This document shows, piece after piece, positions 5,274 to 6,045 of a stretch of DNA of 6,045 bases. The DNA lies in contig JAGDMV010000116.1 of the NCBI GenBank assembly GCA_017860675.1, forward strand, positions 1-6,045. The letters run 5' to 3'. Below the pieces are notes generated by a model that had not been told where the DNA came from, made no database searches, and was given only the letters and a program-made list of their open reading frames with translations. Made by a program: the position numbers and the translations under genes. This stretch comes from Chloroflexota bacterium. GTDB lineage: Bacteria > Chloroflexota > Limnocylindria > Limnocylindrales > CSP1-4. Within the stretch, counting starts at the first letter, position 1. The number at the start of each line of letters is the position of its first letter.

Positions 5274-6045
5274 ACGATTCCTGGTCGGGCGACTGTCCCG
5301 GCGCGGTCGGGCCGGGGACGGAGGGACGCACGATCCGGCCGAAGGCCGCGTAGCCGGCCGACAGCCCGACCAGGCCTGCCGCGAGCAGCGCCCACCAGGC
5401 CCCCCCGATCGCCGCCACCGCCGCCCCGGCGACCAGCGGCGCGATCGCGTTCCCCACCGCCGTGCCGAACGACAGGACCCCCTGGTAGCGGCCTCGTTCC
5501 TCGGGCGGCGACAGGTCGGCGACGACCGCCGGCTGGAGCGGGAACACGATCATCTCGCCAGCGGTGAGGATGACCAGCGCCACCGCCACCACGAGCAACG
5601 GGATCGGCAGGGCCAGGATGACGAAGCCGACGGACCAGAGGAGGACGCCGCCGGCGACCGCTGCCGGCTTCCGGAACCGGGCGACGGCCCGAGAGACGAC
5701 GCCCTGGCCGGCCAGGATGAGCAGCCCGTTGATCGACAGGATCACCGCCCAGCTGCCGGGGCCCACGCCGAGCCGGTCGGCGGCATCGACCGGGAAGATC
5801 ATGAACAGCTGCAGGTACGAACCGATCGTGAGCATCTGGAGGGCCGCGTAGGCAAGGAGACGGGGGTCGTTCCACCAGCGCCGGCGCGCACCGATCCCCG
5901 ACGTCCGGCCCGAGCCCGCTGCCGGCTCGGGGGTTCCCGGCACGGACCGGGGCCGTGTCTCCGGCAACCGCAGCGCGTACAGCGTGCCGGCCAGCGCGAT
6001 GGCGGCGGCAACCACCGCGAACGCCACCCGGTACGCACCGGCGAA
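5272..6045 (-). CDS. Major facilitator superfamily transporter, C-terminal half
   Basis: The frame is open from the right edge to a TGA at 5274-5272. The visible 257 residues start inside a membrane helix, and the N-terminal half lies outside the window. The GTG at 6027 is internal and is not the start: the upstream codons (FAGAYR) continue a typical sixth transmembrane segment ending in LRLPETRP (25-32). A Pro/Gly/Arg-rich cytoplasmic loop (33-60) follows, then about six hydrophobic helices corresponding to segments 7-12. The loop SPPEERGRYQGVLSFGTAVGNAIAP fits the MFS segment 10-11 motif in which a charged ExxRG stretch precedes a Gly-rich helix. These are secondary proton-coupled transporters, and this one resembles multidrug/efflux-type members. 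The substrate cannot be told from the sequence. The polypeptide ends with a short Pro-rich, acidic cytoplasmic tail (GQSPDQES). Confidence 0.88.
   Translation of the reverse strand, partial: FAGAYRVAFAVVAAAIALAGTLYALRLPETRPRSVPGTPEPAAGSGRTSGIGARRRWWNDPRLLAYAALQMLTIGSYLQLFMIFPVDAADRLGVGPGSWAVILSINGLLILAGQGVVSRAVARFRKPAAVAGGVLLWSVGFVILALPIPLLVVAVALVILTAGEMIVFPLQPAVVADLSPPEERGRYQGVLSFGTAVGNAIAPLVAGAAVAAIGGAWWALLAAGLVGLSAGYAAFGRIVRPSVPGPTAPGQSPDQES

Noticed and set aside
4583..5353. 256-codon plus-strand frame running through the zinc-ribbon gene
   Set aside because: It is out of frame with the eight-cysteine protein, which has a well-placed ribosome binding site; the alternative product is Arg/Pro-rich.

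Overview
The window is about 70% GC or more, with coding sequence on both strands, codons ending mostly in G or C, and GTG/TTG starts beside ATG. No rRNA, tRNA, CRISPR array or insertion sequence is visible. The base composition, a YhaO/YhaN-type nuclease pair and a double zinc-ribbon protein suggest a high-GC Chloroflexota-like bacterium. This is an inference without any marker gene, and a high-GC actinobacterium is not excluded.

Layout, left to right. Positions 1-637 (minus) hold a P-loop protein resembling thymidylate kinase, cut by the left edge. Positions 640-966 (minus) hold a YciI-like protein placed 2 nt upstream of it, so the two probably form a unit. Positions 967-1192 contain no intact gene: there is a strong GC hairpin just after the ATPase gene and a frameshifted, stop-terminated remnant resembling the N-terminus of an EamA/DMT transporter. 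Positions 1193-3439 (minus) encode an SbcC/Rad50-like ATPase with a transmembrane hairpin where the zinc hook would be. Positions 3436-4602 (minus) encode its partner, an SbcD/Mre11-like metallophosphoesterase; the two genes overlap by 4 nt (GTGA). Positions 4603-4889 are a divergent intergenic region with weak promoter candidates on both strands and a nested GC palindrome between them. Positions 4890-5225 (plus) encode a small protein with two zinc ribbons. A strong hairpin lies between it and a convergent major facilitator transporter (5272-6045, minus), whose N-terminal half lies beyond the right edge.

How the genes work together: the central pair is a two-gene operon for a membrane-tethered nuclease-ATPase that likely processes DNA ends, comparable to Bacillus YhaO-YhaN. 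The kinase-like/YciI pair downstream could be a separate unit. The zinc-ribbon and transporter genes are neighbours with no evident functional link. The most notable points are the membrane hairpin, substitutions at usually conserved catalytic positions in both members of the nuclease complex (GTHD for GNHD; changed Q-loop and H-loop positions), the degenerate Walker A of the kinase-like protein, and the transporter remnant.
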